From: Soehngenia sp.
GTDB taxonomy: Bacteria > Bacillota > Clostridia > Tissierellales > Tissierellaceae
Direction of reading: 5' to 3'
Assembly (NCBI GenBank): GCA_024637045.1
Contig: JAGXFX010000010.1
Location: 1-37,764, forward strand
Length of the DNA: 37,764 nt
The stretch's first letter is position 1. Each line of letters starts with the position of its first letter. Below are positions 8,629 to 15,547 of this stretch, piece by piece. The position numbers and the translations under genes are program-made. The notes under the pieces were generated by a model, which did not search any database, was not told the DNA's origin, and was given only the letters and a program-made list of their open reading frames with translations.

Positions 8629-8697
8629 CGTACTTCAAAGTACGTTATGGATAGAATCATAGGGATATCAGCATTAAGGTTGGTATTCCCATGATTC
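8629..8697 (+). terminator. Two stem-loops after the 17M-like gene
   Basis: First CGTACTT/AAGTACG (8629-8644, two-base loop). Then a longer imperfect stem with GAATCAT+GGGA (8654-8665) against TCCC+ATGATTC (8687-8697). No T-run follows, so this may be an RNA-stabilising or weak terminator structure. Confidence 0.35.
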
Positions 8698-8733
8698 ATA
8701 TAGTATATAATCAATATTAAAAAAGGTTTCAAA

Positions 8734-8985
8734 ATGGATGTTTTAGCTCATACAAAGAAGTAACATGAAGAGTTTAGAAAATCAATGTCACAAATCGTCA
8801 CAAATCGAAACTTCGCAAGGTGAAAAAAAGAAGGACAAATTCAGAGAGTTTATGCTGAATTAAACGGACACCATGAAGCAGAGGAAATCAAATTCATGCC
8901 TATTGCCAGGAAAGTTGTTCCCAAAGAGAAGTTAGAGGATATCTTAGATGAATTCGAGTCAGTTCTGAAAAAGAATAAAATGTGA
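8734..8985 (+). pseudogene. Decayed hemerythrin-like (HHE domain) gene
   Basis: One frame from ATG 8734 to TGA 8985 reads like a single small protein interrupted by TAA (8761-8763) and TGA (8821-8823). The pieces are MDVLAHTKK, HEEFRKSMSQIVTNRNFAR, and a last piece containing RVYAELNGHHEAEEIKFMPIA and ending in a charged helix. The HEEFRK and L..HHEAEE..FMP motifs match the metal-binding helices of HHE-type hemerythrin domains, and the expected Glu before HEEF is where TAA stands. The third metal-binding helix seems to be missing. AAAGG precedes the ATG. Hemerythrin domains bind O2 or NO through a di-iron site. A sequencing error is possible but would have to occur twice. Confidence 0.55.
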
Positions 8986-9035
8986 AAAAGGAAAAACTAA
9001 AAATTTAGTATCCTTTGGACCATTTTGTTTATATA

Positions 9036-9082
9036 GAACCTCCAAGATGATTTAAGTAAAAATCAGTTTGGGGGTCCTTTTT
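9036..9082 (+). terminator. Intrinsic terminator
   Basis: GAACCTCCAA (9036-9045) pairs with TTGGGGGTCC (to 9077). An inner stem TGATTT/AAATCA is present, followed by five T (9078-9082). It closes the csbD/17M/hemerythrin-like unit. Confidence 0.8.
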
Positions 9083-9092
9083 ATAGCGAAAA

Positions 9093-9149
9093 GTGCTAAT
9101 AGTAATCTACGTGTCTTCATTGGTACACTATGTATATAAGAAGTATGGA
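9093..9149 (+). promoter_or_regulatory. Shared promoter element, copy 3
   Basis: GTGCTAATAGTAATCTACG then TTCATTGGTACACTAT. TTGGTA (9120-9125) and TATGGA (9144-9149) are 18 bases apart as in the other copies. It sits just after the terminator and 39 bases before the next start codon. Confidence 0.7.
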
Positions 9150-9188
9150 TTGGTCGGGAAAGGTTGGTAACAAAGGAGATGAAGGATC

Positions 9189-9842
9189 ATGGTGAATAAG
9201 AGTATGAATAATATTACAGCAGCTACTACTCAGAAGAAGTTTACGTTGCATTTGCTATTATTGATTCTTTTATTGCCTTTTGTCCTAATGGGTTCTAGTT
9301 CTGGTGTTGAAGCAGATTCTGACCTATTGAGTAAAGTGGAATATACTGCATACCCAATTTCGAATCTGTTTGAAAATGATCCCATATTGAGCCTTCTGGG
9401 AAGAGAATTCACTGAAATAACTCAATTATTAGGAGAGCCAGATGAGAAAGGCTATAGCGAAGCGTTTGGGCCGCATCAATATATTCTCTATAAATATGAT
9501 AAAGGCTTCATTCGATTTTCTTCTCCTGAATCCCTGGAAAACAAAATTGCTAACAGCGTTATTTTGGGACCAGGTCGAGAGATTTTAGGTGCTACAGTGG
9601 GAATGCATTTCCAAGAAATTATTGATATTGTAGGTCCGCCAGATTTTGGACCTGAAATTGGGATTGATGATCTCTATTATATGGATTACTATCATGGAGA
9701 AATCGATGATCAAATGCCAGAGGTTTTTGTAAGTTTTGTTTCTGTTTCAATTGATTCTCCAACTGACTATGCGTTTATCAAATTGGAACATTTCAAGCTT
9801 GATGAAATATTATTGCAGGTTGGATCAGTGTCTAAAAGATGA
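9189..9842 (+). CDS. Secreted or membrane-anchored protein with two small repeated domains
   Basis: 217 aa. An N-terminal hydrophobic segment (about 18-35) without a lipobox Cys is a signal peptide or anchor. Two related units follow: about 67-110 (GREFTEITQLLGEPDE... then YILYKYDKGFIRF) and about 133-185 (VGMHFQEIIDIVGPPDF... then LYYMDYYHGE). The repeated LG-x-EI-x-x-hhG-P-D pattern followed by aromatic strands resembles DUF4309/SmpA-like extracytoplasmic folds, but this is only a likeness. AAAGGAG precedes the ATG by about 10 bases. It is transcribed from promoter copy 3, which suggests a stress-induced envelope protein. Function unknown. Confidence 0.7.
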   Translation: MVNKSMNNITAATTQKKFTLHLLLLILLLPFVLMGSSSGVEADSDLLSKVEYTAYPISNLFENDPILSLLGREFTEITQLLGEPDEKGYSEAFGPHQYILYKYDKGFIRFSSPESLENKIANSVILGPGREILGATVGMHFQEIIDIVGPPDFGPEIGIDDLYYMDYYHGEIDDQMPEVFVSFVSVSIDSPTDYAFIKLEHFKLDEILLQVGSVSKR

Positions 9843-9932
9843 TCCGACATTAATAGCAATTTATATATATAAGCACAGGCTTAAATGAGCTGTTATCTAA
9901 CAAGTGAAAATTATAGAAAGGGGGGTTATCGT

Positions 9933-10091
9933 ATGATTTTGGAAGACATTAAAGATATGAACCTAGAGACCGAAGATGATCGCTCTATGAAAATATTTAA
10001 TAAATTAAATTATGGGGATGAATTGATATACAACAATGAAGTTTTGATGGACAATGACGATTCAAACATAAAGATATTTAACATGTTGTAG
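9933..10091 (+). CDS. Small acidic protein with an internal repeat, unknown function
   Basis: 52 aa. The start at ATG 9933 is set by a very strong AAAGGGGGG site at 9917-9925, 7 bases upstream. An in-frame ATG at 9885 has no such site. Two 12-residue repeats are visible: EDDRSMKIFNKL (14-25) and NDDSNIKIFNML (41-52), the second ending the protein. It is strongly acidic with no membrane segment. I do not recognise the family. It lies between the secreted protein and a 24-residue membrane peptide in the stress island. Confidence 0.55.
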   Translation: MILEDIKDMNLETEDDRSMKIFNKLNYGDELIYNNEVLMDNDDSNIKIFNML

Positions 10092-10155
10092 CGCTGTCTG
10101 GTCGAATGGGAATTAAAGGAAGTTAATGAGAAGAAAGGCTAAGGGGGAACGAATT

Positions 10156-10230
10156 ATGAATTCAATATTTTATGTAGTTGGTGTGGTCGTTGTTATTATC
10201 ATTATACTAAGTGTTCTAGGCATATTCTAA
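10156..10230 (+). CDS. 24-residue single-pass membrane peptide
   Basis: ATG 10156 to TAA 10228-10230 encodes MNSIFYVVGVVVVIIIILSV plus LGIF, almost entirely one hydrophobic helix. AAGGGGGA (10141-10148) lies 7 bases upstream, as strong a ribosome site as the neighbouring genes have, which is the main evidence for translation. A strong terminator follows at 10306. Similar tiny membrane peptides accompany stress genes in Firmicutes, but no named family can be assigned. Confidence 0.5.
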   Translation: MNSIFYVVGVVVVIIIILSVLGIF

Positions 10231-10305
10231 AAAATAGACATTGAAAAGGACACTATTTATGATAATAGTGAGGATTAACCAAAGTAATGTTATGTGAAAA
10301 TAATG

Positions 10306-10346
10306 CCCGCAGAATGGCCGGATGGCTAATCTGCGGGGGTTTTGTT
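10306..10346 (+). terminator. Intrinsic terminator, probably bidirectional
   Basis: CCCGCAGA (10306-10313) / TCTGCGGG (10330-10337), followed by GGTTTTGTTTTG. On the minus strand the stem is followed by a T-rich stretch, so it can also stop the convergent LuxR-type gene. Confidence 0.8.
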
Positions 10347-10397
10347 TTGAGGTGGATTCATTATATTTTATGACCTTCAGGACTTTTGATTTTTTGG

Positions 10398-11531
10398 TTA
10401 CAACTTTTTGGAATAATCTATAAGCTCATCAGGTGAATACATCTTTAACTTTTCCATCAGGTTCTCTCTGTGCTTATCCACAGTTTTTGGCATTATGTCC
10501 AAGTTTTCCGCAATTACTTTACGACCGTAACCTCTGACGACCATTTGAAACACTTGTTTCTCTCTTATAGTGAGCGTATTGTATAAAATTAAGTTTTTCT
10601 GGGATGTGATATCATCAAAACTTATTAAAAATTGATCATCGTCTTCATTAGGCATGCTTATCGTCATTACAGAAACAACAATCCATGTATAATTGGTTGA
10701 GTGCTCTGGCATGTAACCCATTGTAAGATCCTGCGTTTCAGCATTTGAGTTAAGTACTTTAATGAAGGGCATTGATTTCCTCGAAAAAGCTTTGCCATCC
10801 TCATGGATAGGATTTGAAAAAAACTCGACCAATGGTCTCTTTTCCATTTGACTTAACGTAAGTCCTAGAATGCTTTCAGCAGCTTGGTTAGCTGATACGA
10901 TTCTCCCATCGCGGTCACAAAGAAGAATACCATGAGTTAAGTTTTCATATATAATGCGATATTTATAATCTTCTTTCTTAAGCAATTTTGCCTGTTCTTC
11001 TTCTGTGACATCTATTAGAGCGGCGATGCATGCATTCCCTTCTTTGTTTTCTCGAGCCTCCATATGAACAATAATTTTATCTTCTGGTCTTTGAAGTTCA
11101 AACTCGAAAATTTCTTGGGAGTGATTGCTATATACTTCTTCCAGGAAAGTAGTATACTCAGACCAAGATTCAGAAGACATAAATCGTTGGAAATGCTCGT
11201 TTATAAGATTTGATCGTTCCACCCCGAATAAACGTGCTCCTGCTGAGTTAACCTGCAAAATAATTCCCTTTCTGCTTAGGGTTAAATAGCCCACGGGAGC
11301 AGAATCATAGAGATTAGAGTACTGTTCAAGAAGTAATTCCAAGTCCGTTCGTGCCTGTTGCAACTCTTCGTTTTGTAGTTCAAGGTCACTTAGTTGCTCA
11401 GTAAGCTCGTGATCGATTTCCTGCAATCTTGTAAGCGTACCAGGAACACTCAATCTTAGCAAACGATCTGGCAAAAGATCATCTGCTCTACGGTATTGTA
11501 TTCTTTCAGACTTGTTTTTATCATTACTCAT
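10398..11531 (-). CDS. PAS-PAS-LuxR-type HTH transcriptional regulator
   Basis: 377 aa. A coiled-coil-like stretch (about 33-70) leads into two PAS domains (about 72-180 and 190-310). A GerE/LuxR-type helix-turn-helix closes the protein (about 318-377: LTIREKQVFQMVVRGYGRKV ... KTVDKHRENLMEKLKM). The PAS pair suggests binding of a small ligand, redox signal or partner kinase, and the HTH binds DNA. The start at 11531 is preferred over 11579 because GGAGG lies just upstream of it. It is convergent with the small genes and divergent from the DUF1328 gene. It is the only DNA-binding regulator inside the stress island and so the first candidate to act on the element at 5567, 7640 and 9093. That link is inference. 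Confidence 0.85.
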   Translation of the reverse strand: MSNDKNKSERIQYRRADDLLPDRLLRLSVPGTLTRLQEIDHELTEQLSDLELQNEELQQARTDLELLLEQYSNLYDSAPVGYLTLSRKGIILQVNSAGARLFGVERSNLINEHFQRFMSSESWSEYTTFLEEVYSNHSQEIFEFELQRPEDKIIVHMEARENKEGNACIAALIDVTEEEQAKLLKKEDYKYRIIYENLTHGILLCDRDGRIVSANQAAESILGLTLSQMEKRPLVEFFSNPIHEDGKAFSRKSMPFIKVLNSNAETQDLTMGYMPEHSTNYTWIVVSVMTISMPNEDDDQFLISFDDITSQKNLILYNTLTIREKQVFQMVVRGYGRKVIAENLDIMPKTVDKHRENLMEKLKMYSPDELIDYSKKL

Positions 11532-11697
11532 GATAATTCCTCCAATTCGTGGGTGATTGGCATTAGGTGACATAATCATTATAATTGTATCACTTTAACA
11601 GGCTACAAGCAAGAGAAGTCAGTGTTTATGTCGAGCTTGATTGTACTACTACATATCTATTACCCATTCTAGTTACTGTTTAGTAATTTGATATTGC

Positions 11698-11725
11698 GGG
11701 CATCAATGATATATATGGAATCAGT
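11698..11725 (+). promoter_or_regulatory. Candidate promoter of the DUF1328 gene
   Basis: TTGATA (11698-11703), 16-base spacer, TATATA (11720-11725), about 40 bases before the start codon. Confidence 0.45.
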
Positions 11726-11765
11726 AAAATTAAAGTTTAATTGAATAAATGAAAGGGTGAGGTTT

Positions 11766-11939
11766 ATGCTTAAGTGGGCAGCAATATTTTTCATCATATC
11801 GCTCATTGCAGGATTCTTCGGATTTATCGGAGTAGCAGGTGTAGCTATTGAGATCGCAAAAATTCTGTTTTATATTTTTGTACTTCTCTTTATCATAACA
11901 TTAGTAGCAGGGATTGTGGTGGCAAAGCGTATTAGCTGA
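11766..11939 (+). CDS. DUF1328 (YtjA-type) small membrane protein
   Basis: 57 aa, two hydrophobic helices. The pattern [20 protein letters not shown], then [20 protein letters not shown] and a short basic end, is that of the DUF1328/YtjA family of tiny inner-membrane proteins, often found near stress genes. The ATG at 11766 is chosen because AAAGGGTGAGG ends just upstream. An in-frame GTG at 11757 would lie inside that site. Role unknown. Confidence 0.8.
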   Translation: MLKWAAIFFIISLIAGFFGFIGVAGVAIEIAKILFYIFVLLFIITLVAGIVVAKRIS

Positions 11940-12053
11940 TAGTATGATCTTGTAATCACAATATCAAACAATCAATGAAGGTAATCTTTAAAATGTGAAG
12001 TCAAGAAATTTCAAATAACCCAGATATATGTTTATATTACAAAGGAGGAAACA

Positions 12054-12686
12054 ATGAAAGATCAAATTGGAAATGAAGGAAATATGAACCCAGATTCAGT
12101 AGACAATCGAGTAGAGAAAGATACAGTCTATCGAGATAGAGAAGAAGGTATACGTGACAGGGAAAGAAGAGATAATAAAGCCCTGGTAGGTGTTTTCGAA
12201 ACAGAAAATGAAGCGATTAACGTTATTAAACGATTGAAAGAAGCTGGATACCGTGAAGATGATATAACGGTAATAGCGAAAGATAAGGACAAGATGGACC
12301 GTGTTGAGGATGAAACTGATATAGATACAGAAACAAAGGATTATGCTGAGAAAGTGGTTGGTGGCGCTGCAGTGGGCGGAGCACTGGGCGGACTTGCTAC
12401 GGCATTACCTGCATTGGGTTTGCTCGCAATACCCGGAATTGGTCCAATCATGGCCGCAGGGCCGATTGCTGGCATACTGGGCGGTGTAATTGCTGGCGGA
12501 GTAGCTGGTGGACTTATTGGCGCATTGGTTGAACTGGGAGTAGATGAAGAAGACGCCAAAGACTATGAATACCTTATTGAACAAGGCAAAATTCTGATAA
12601 TTGTTGAAAATAGAGAAGACCTGCGTGATGATGCATACATGGCTTACAGAGAGAATAACAGCCTTGTTGGTGGACGAAACTGGTAG
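12054..12686 (+). CDS. General stress protein 17M-like protein, paralogue 2
   Basis: 210 aa, same plan as the protein at 7958. A charged N-terminus with RVEKDTVYRDRE is followed by a YflT/17M-like domain (about 42-92), a Gly/Ala-rich hydrophobic core (about 102-160, with LLAIPGIGPIMAAGP), the motif GVDEEDA, and the tail QGKILIIVENREDL. The two differ mainly at the extreme N-terminus and between DTDID-like and Gly-rich parts, so they come from a local duplication. AAAGGAGGA precedes the ATG. This copy stands alone, without csbD and without the promoter element found upstream of paralogue 1. A terminator follows. Function unknown. Confidence 0.8.
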   Translation: MKDQIGNEGNMNPDSVDNRVEKDTVYRDREEGIRDRERRDNKALVGVFETENEAINVIKRLKEAGYREDDITVIAKDKDKMDRVEDETDIDTETKDYAEKVVGGAAVGGALGGLATALPALGLLAIPGIGPIMAAGPIAGILGGVIAGGVAGGLIGALVELGVDEEDAKDYEYLIEQGKILIIVENREDLRDDAYMAYRENNSLVGGRNW

Positions 12687-12698
12687 TTGGTAATTCGT

Positions 12699-12734
12699 AT
12701 TCCCCTAAACAATAAGTTTAGGGGAATATTCTTT
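12699..12734 (+). terminator. Intrinsic terminator
   Basis: Perfect 12-bp stem ATTCCCCTAAAC (12699-12710) / GTTTAGGGGAAT (12716-12727), loop AATAA, then ATTCTTT. Confidence 0.85.
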
Positions 12735-12756
12735 ATCATATAATTAAATTTATTGA

Positions 12757-12785
12757 TTGACAATCTGTCAGTAGCATGTTATTCT
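12757..12785 (+). promoter_or_regulatory. Promoter of the tetR gene, overlapped by its operator
   Basis: Perfect TTGACA (12757-12762), 17-base spacer, TATTCT (12780-12785). The -35 box lies inside the left operator arm, consistent with autorepression. Confidence 0.6.
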
Positions 12786-12808
12786 ATGTATGTACTGACA
12801 GATTGTCA
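12758..12808 (+). promoter_or_regulatory. TetR operator: perfect 16-bp inverted repeat
   Basis: TGACAATCTGTCAGTA (12758-12773) and its exact reverse complement TACTGACAGATTGTCA (12793-12808). Each arm itself holds the near-palindrome TGACA-ATC-TGTCA, so two dimers may bind. It lies just upstream of the TetR gene at 12840. Confidence 0.75.
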
Positions 12809-12839
12809 GTTTTAATCTGTAATATAAGGAGGTAATAAA

Positions 12840-13454
12840 ATGCGGGAAGTAAAAGAAGCTGAAGTACGAAAAGCAGAAATAATGGACGCTGCAAAAATAC
12901 TATTTCACAACAAGGGATACTTAAGCACAACAACACAGGACATTATAGATGAAGTGGGTATTTCCAGGGGATTACTGTATTACCATTTTAAATCGAAGGA
13001 GGACATATTGTTTGCTATTGTTGAAAAACATATTGGTCCATTGATAGCAGTATTTAAGTCAATAGCCAATGATCAAACACAATCTGCAAAGGAAAAGGTG
13101 AACTCTTTTCTAGACAGCACAATGATTCAGGAATCATCAGCAATGGAAGAGGATTATTCACTCCATGAAGCAATCCAGCTACCAGAAAACACTTTTATGA
13201 TGGATAGAATTAACCACAAGCTTTCCCTTGCGATGACATCGTGTTTTTCAGAAATCATTCAGCAGGGGAATAAAGAAGGTGTTTTTAATGTTAAATACCC
13301 AAAAGAAACTGCAGTTTATTTGATGACCGGTTATCTATTTGTGGTTAACAGCAGGTCTTTCGATCGTGACATCGAAAAAGCGATGAATTACTTGAAGGCG
13401 TTTAAAATTCTGCTAAGCACTGCACTTGGCTCAGAGGACTTGTTTGAAGAATAG
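12840..13454 (+). CDS. TetR/AcrR family transcriptional regulator
   Basis: 204 aa. The N-terminal helix-turn-helix (about 12-58) is classical TetR: AAKILFHNKGYLSTTTQDII, then GISRGLLYYHFKSKEDIL. The rest is a ligand-binding helical domain with no recognisable specificity. AGGAGG lies 7 bases before the ATG. The inverted repeat upstream argues for autoregulation. A related palindrome (TGACTATTAGTCA) precedes the next gene, so that serine hydrolase is the likely target. A terminator separates the two genes, so they are separate transcripts. Confidence 0.88.
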   Translation: MREVKEAEVRKAEIMDAAKILFHNKGYLSTTTQDIIDEVGISRGLLYYHFKSKEDILFAIVEKHIGPLIAVFKSIANDQTQSAKEKVNSFLDSTMIQESSAMEEDYSLHEAIQLPENTFMMDRINHKLSLAMTSCFSEIIQQGNKEGVFNVKYPKETAVYLMTGYLFVVNSRSFDRDIEKAMNYLKAFKILLSTALGSEDLFEE

Positions 13455-13457
13455 TTT

Positions 13458-13491
13458 ATCCAATAGCACTTCAACTATTGGATTCATTTTT
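13458..13491 (+). terminator. Intrinsic terminator after tetR
   Basis: ATCCAATAG (13458-13466) / CTATTGGAT (13475-13483), then TCATTTTT. Confidence 0.8.
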
Positions 13492-13499
13492 ACCCTATA

Positions 13500-13516
13500 A
13501 CTGACTATTAGTCAGT
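13500..13516 (+). promoter_or_regulatory. Palindrome before the serine hydrolase gene, second TetR site
   Basis: ACTGACTA-T-TAGTCAGT, 8-bp perfect arms. Its core TGACTATTAGTCA matches the tetR operator core TGACAATCTGTCA at 10 of 13 positions. It is placed between a terminator and the ribosome site of the gene at 13554. Confidence 0.55.
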
Positions 13517-13553
13517 CGGTTAACTAATTAACTTATATAAGGAGAGTGTTACA

Positions 13554-15497
13554 ATGAAAAGTAGAGTTTATTCTAAAGTAGCGGTAAGTATATGTATAAT
13601 GATTTTGTTGATGAGTGCATTAATGATGCCTGTAAATGCTTCTGATTTAAACACAAAAGGAGGTAAAACTCCCTCAGGGATTCCACTTGAAGAAATGGAT
13701 AAGGAAATTGATGATTACGTTTCAACATACATTGGAAAGACTGCACCAGGGGCTGCAGTAGCAGTTGTGAAAGATGGGAAGGTGATTTTTCAGAAAGGGT
13801 ATGGTTATGCTGATCTGGAAAATAAAATTCCTGTTGATCCACAACAGACCGTTTTTGAATGGGCATCGACCAGTAAATTGTTCACCTGGACATCTGTGAT
13901 GCAATTGGTTGAAGATGGCAAGCTTGATCTGGACACAAATATAACCGAATACCTTCCTGAGGAATTCGCTGAAAAACTTGAATACCAGCACCCTATAACC
14001 ATGAGGGATATTATGAATCATTCATCTGGTTTTGGTGATTATGCTTTCAACATAATTGTCTTTTCAGAGGAGCAGTTGGTGTCCTTAGAAGAGGCAATTT
14101 TGAGAGATAAGCCTGAACAATATTATGAAGTGGGTACAGCCAGTGCTTATAGTAATTATGCAACATCTCTTGCTGGGTATGTGGTACAGACACTAAGCGA
14201 CCAGAGCATTGAGGATTATGAAAAAGAAAAAATATTTAATGTGCTGTCGATGGAAAACACTTCTGCACACCCTACGCTTGAAGATAATATAAGTATCCTG
14301 GAAAATAAGGCTCAAGGGTATTTACCGGATCAAAAAGGTGGCTTCCAACGCGGGAACTGGTCATATATTTCTCATTTACCCGCGGGATCTCTTAATGGTA
14401 CTGTTGAAGATTTTGCAAAATTTGCCATTGCACTTACACCCGGCGAAGGTGAAAAATCTTTGTTGTTTGAAGATCCAGATACGTTGGATACAATGTTATC
14501 TCCAAGCTATGACTCAAGGGGAGAAATGGTTGGAACTGCCCACGGCTTCTTTGAGTATGTTGGAGAATACCAAACATTTGGTCATGGTGGAAATACAGCA
14601 ACTTTCTCAAGCCAGTTTGCTATCGTCCCGGAAGAACGGTTTGGGATTGTGATTCTAACAAATGCTTACCTTGAAATGGATATTTTATTTGGATTGCAGG
14701 ATCTATTACTTGGAAGTGACCGTAACAATATAAAGGTTCCTAATGAGACATTGCCTTCTTCGAACAAGGTTGTTGGCAGGTATGTTCCAATGGAACGACA
14801 GGTAGGTAATTTCCTGGATTTCGCAAAATACTTAGGGTTGTACGAAGTTAAGGCTACTGGGGAAAACGAGATTGCCATGAATATTGGGGCTTACCAGGGA
14901 ACTTATCTTCAGACCGCACCCTATTACTATGAATTAATAGAAGACAACATTCCACTATTTAGAAACATCTATCCTGTTCTGCAATTTAACCTTGAGAATG
15001 ATACCGTGGAGCAAATTGTTGTCGGCAATGGAATGGATTTATCGGCATTGCCCCAAGGCAGGACAGTACCTTTCCTGGTTGGTAGTGTCATTATACTAAT
15101 ACTAAATATGCTGTTCTTTTTCATTGCTCCTGTGGTCCTCACAATTGTAGCTCTAAAGCGTAGAAAAAGAGAAATGGAGCCCGCAAGAAAAAGATTTTAC
15201 AAATATCATCTAAAGTTGGTGCTCATTGGAACAGTTTTCATCATTAATAATTTGATTCCGGTCGCAAAAATAATGACAAGCAGTTTCCGTACCTACTCAG
15301 AAATGGAGCCATTCATTATGTTCAATTATCCTTTACTTGCAGCAACAATTATTACAGCGATAATTTCTGCCATCTGGATGAAGAAAAGTAGTGGAATGAC
15401 GAGAATGGACAAATCGTTGTATTTTACAACAGTGATCTTTTTAATATCATTGGTTGGTCTGCTATGGCACTGGAACTTCTTTGCAATCGTAGGGTAA
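13554..15497 (+). CDS. Serine hydrolase (beta-lactamase/PBP fold) with C-terminal membrane domain
   Basis: 647 aa. Signal peptide about 1-30, then a class C beta-lactamase-like (Pfam Beta-lactamase, CubicO) catalytic domain about 45-385. The nucleophile motif is SxxK at Ser105-Lys108 (STSK), the second motif YSN is at 199-201, and HGG is at 344-346, so the active site is complete. After a linker domain, about four membrane helices (about 505-533, 553-572, 590-609, 622-640) anchor the C-terminus. The catalytic domain therefore faces outside. Relatives are esterases, D-aminopeptidases or peptide-resistance factors, and the substrate here is unknown. AGGAG precedes the ATG. Probably controlled by the adjacent TetR protein. 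Confidence 0.85.
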   Translation: MKSRVYSKVAVSICIMILLMSALMMPVNASDLNTKGGKTPSGIPLEEMDKEIDDYVSTYIGKTAPGAAVAVVKDGKVIFQKGYGYADLENKIPVDPQQTVFEWASTSKLFTWTSVMQLVEDGKLDLDTNITEYLPEEFAEKLEYQHPITMRDIMNHSSGFGDYAFNIIVFSEEQLVSLEEAILRDKPEQYYEVGTASAYSNYATSLAGYVVQTLSDQSIEDYEKEKIFNVLSMENTSAHPTLEDNISILENKAQGYLPDQKGGFQRGNWSYISHLPAGSLNGTVEDFAKFAIALTPGEGEKSLLFEDPDTLDTMLSPSYDSRGEMVGTAHGFFEYVGEYQTFGHGGNTATFSSQFAIVPEERFGIVILTNAYLEMDILFGLQDLLLGSDRNNIKVPNETLPSSNKVVGRYVPMERQVGNFLDFAKYLGLYEVKATGENEIAMNIGAYQGTYLQTAPYYYELIEDNIPLFRNIYPVLQFNLENDTVEQIVVGNGMDLSALPQGRTVPFLVGSVIILILNMLFFFIAPVVLTIVALKRRKREMEPARKRFYKYHLKLVLIGTVFIINNLIPVAKIMTSSFRTYSEMEPFIMFNYPLLAATIITAIISAIWMKKSSGMTRMDKSLYFTTVIFLISLVGLLWHWNFFAIVG

Positions 15498-15547
15498 TTG
15501 CGGCTGATAATCTAAAAAGACACACTATCAAATATCGTTCATTCAAT

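Noticed and set aside
5567-9149. Interpretation of the triplicated element as a mobile or REP repeat
   Set aside because: All copies are in the same orientation, sit at similar distances before start codons and keep promoter-like spacing, which fits a regulatory site better than a dispersed repeat.
12341-12559. Minus-strand open frame rich in Pro, Ser and Ala
   Set aside because: It is the mirror of the Gly/Ala-rich core of the 17M-like gene; no ribosome site and low-complexity composition.
13722-14021. Overlapping minus-strand frames inside the serine hydrolase gene
   Set aside because: They are shadows of the catalytic domain whose SxxK motif is in the plus frame.
14338-14652. 104-codon plus-strand frame inside the serine hydrolase gene
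   Set aside because: It is out of frame with, and fully inside, a well-supported gene; no upstream ribosome site.
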